In this document: positions 62,764 through 64,000 of the stretch, in pieces | Layout: each line of letters opens with the position of its first letter | Numbering within the stretch: the stretch's first letter is position 1 | DNA from: Microcoleus sp. EPA2 | GTDB lineage: Bacteria > Cyanobacteriota > Cyanobacteriia > Cyanobacteriales > Microcoleaceae | DNA: 64,000 nucleotides | NCBI GenBank assembly: GCA_020882975.1 | Contig: JAHRFD010000008.1 | Coordinates: 140,889-204,888, forward strand | Direction: 5' to 3' | Program-made: the position numbers and the translations under genes | Notes under the pieces: generated by a model | The model's input: only the letters and a program-made list of their open reading frames with translations | The model's database searches: none | What the model was told of the DNA's origin: nothing

Positions 62764-63693
62764 CTAACCTTCGTCTTGCTTTAGCCAACCTTGAGCCACA
62801 GCTTGATAGCCAATCATTTTGTATGCTAATTTAGCGGCAGTAAATTCTGACACTACAGAATCTACAACAGGTGCTAATTCCATAATGTCACAGCCGATGA
62901 CTTCGTAGGACTCGAAGACACGGCGCAAAAATCCAGTCAGCGAATACCAATTTAACCCGCCCGGTTCTGGAGTGCCAACCCCAGGAATTAAAGTCGGATC
63001 GATGCCATCTAAGTCTATAGTCAAAAATACCCGCTTAGTGGTGATACTGGCAATTGCCCGATCGGCCCAATCTGGTTGAGTAGCAATTTCCCTAGCTCTA
63101 ATCACATTAAGCTGTTTTGTTTTAATCAAATCAGCTTCTTCCTTACAGATAGCACGAATGCCGATTTGCAGTGTGGGTAAACCCATATCAACCACCCGCC
63201 GCATCACACAGGCGTGGTTATGAATCGAACCTTCATACTCGTGTCGCAAGTCGCCGTGGGCATCAACTTGTATGACTGTGAAAGGTTCGTCTGGGTATGC
63301 TTGGCGATAACCTTCGACAACACCGGCGGTGATGCTGTGTTCGCCTCCGAGGGAGATCACAAATTTATTTTCTGTAACTAACTTATATACTGCTTCTTGG
63401 GTGACTCGCAGCATTTCTAAAGATGAAACTGGTTGGCTGTTGCGGGTATCTGCGATCGGATCTTTGGTATAAATTCCGACATCGTAGCAAACTTCAGAAT
63501 CGAGTTCTTCGTCGTAGCATTCGAGTTGATGAGAGGCTTCTAGAAGTTTCGCGGGCCCGTTTTCGCAGCCCCGGCGGTAGGTGGTGGTAGCTTCGTAGGG
63601 AATTGGTAAGATAACTACTTTGGCGGTGTTGTAGTCGGGTACAATTTCCGATCCTAGAAATGGTACGACAGCAGTGGAAATGATCGTTGGCAT
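62764..63693 (-). CDS. speB: Agmatinase / ureohydrolase
   Basis: Ureohydrolase-fold enzyme that most likely hydrolyses agmatine to putrescine and urea. 309 residues. The binuclear Mn2+ motifs are complete: GGEHS, DAHGDLRHEYEG with HNHA, and TIDLDGIDPTLIPG. The substrate guanidinium loop TPEPGGLNW is present. The sequence suits SpeB rather than arginase, though related cyanobacterial enzymes act on other guanidino compounds such as guanidine, so the substrate is not certain. Confidence 0.88.
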   Translation of the reverse strand: MPTIISTAVVPFLGSEIVPDYNTAKVVILPIPYEATTTYRRGCENGPAKLLEASHQLECYDEELDSEVCYDVGIYTKDPIADTRNSQPVSSLEMLRVTQEAVYKLVTENKFVISLGGEHSITAGVVEGYRQAYPDEPFTVIQVDAHGDLRHEYEGSIHNHACVMRRVVDMGLPTLQIGIRAICKEEADLIKTKQLNVIRAREIATQPDWADRAIASITTKRVFLTIDLDGIDPTLIPGVGTPEPGGLNWYSLTGFLRRVFESYEVIGCDIMELAPVVDSVVSEFTAAKLAYKMIGYQAVAQGWLKQDEG

Positions 63694-63882
63694 AGGGGAA
63701 ATTTCAATAAGGCAAAAAATTCAGCATCTTTAATGGTGGCACAATATTGGCTCGTGCTGCACAGGAAGAGGGAAGAAGTCACCCCCCCCCAAGGGCGGAA
63801 GGAGGAAGGAAGAAGGTTAACGCACAGTACCAATTTTTCTAACAATTATTGACATACGCTAACAAATAGTGTGCTTTAGCGG

Positions 63883-64000
63883 ATGGCATACATACCACTC
63901 AGAAAAGCAGTCGAATTCCTGGGCTTGCACCCAAATACGTTAAGGAAGTACGCAGATGAAGGGCAGATTAAATCAATCAAAAATGGAGCAGGGCAACGAC
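63883..64000 (+). mobile_element. tnpA: IS607-type TnpA serine recombinase (N-terminal part, cut by window edge)
   Basis: The frame from ATG at 63883 runs to the window end: MAYIPLRKAVEFLGLHP then NTLRKYADEGQIKSIKNG and AGQR. This is the MerR-like helix-turn-helix that opens IS607-family serine recombinases. The rest, including the catalytic Ser domain and any tnpB, lies beyond the window. The left end of the element should lie in the ~50 bases before the ATG (GACATACGCTAACAAATAG). Intact as far as visible. Confidence 0.85.

Overview
The window comes from a cyanobacterium, most likely a filamentous non-heterocystous one of the Microcoleus/Oscillatoria/Phormidium kind. Lineage markers include psbU (photosystem II), ndhM (NDH-1), sbtA with an sbtB-like gene (bicarbonate uptake), ftrC (ferredoxin-thioredoxin reductase) and a very high frequency of the HIP1 octamer GCGATCGC. 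Tandem repeats with a strict 7-bp period (STRR type) and many dispersed palindromes are also typical of filamentous cyanobacteria. The genus assignment is inference.

Layout. 0-9.4 kb: end of a diguanylate cyclase, nadB, psbU, an FHA-adenylate/guanylate cyclase, hisF, a small exported protein, cysA behind a 16-unit heptamer array, and argC. 9.6-12.5 kb: three TerD-family genes, one fused to a von Willebrand A domain. 12.6-18.4 kb: a P-loop kinase, peptide deformylase, an HtrA-type protease, then dnaA-oriC-dnaN with six DnaA boxes placed symmetrically between the two genes. 18.6-30 kb: three paralogous CBS-like/histidine kinase genes (the third with a ruined ATP lid), a two-gene permease unit, a polysaccharide flippase and two conserved unknowns. 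30-38 kb: a voltage-gated K+ channel divergent from a TerD-pentapeptide-repeat fusion, ndhM, a PP2C phosphatase behind a structured leader, and a GT25 glycosyltransferase. 38.5-43.4 kb: a CsgG-like protein, gap1, sbtA-sbtB and a peroxiredoxin-glutaredoxin fusion.

43.7-53.6 kb is the most striking part. A tightly packed minus-strand operon encodes three large TPR-fused enzymes: TPR-GT61 glycosyltransferase, TPR-methyltransferase-TPR-GT61, and TPR-sulfotransferase. An RTX-repeat Ca2+-binding protein lies just upstream of it. Together they look like a system for glycosylating, methylating and sulfating a surface polymer or protein. That function is inferred from domains only.

54-64 kb: a decayed TnpB transposon tail, a PRTase-like gene, dxr, a tandem pair of DUF2079 membrane proteins, ftrC, a DUF309 gene, a thioredoxin-like gene, speB, and at the right edge the start of an IS607-type serine recombinase gene.

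Repeats are a theme of the window. Heptamer arrays lie in intergenic spacers, at gene ends (supplying stop codons) and inside coding regions. A palindrome with GAACAGGC arms occurs three times between genes, and a related copy lies inside the sulfotransferase gene, where it encodes an in-frame linker peptide. No tRNA, rRNA or CRISPR array was recognised.
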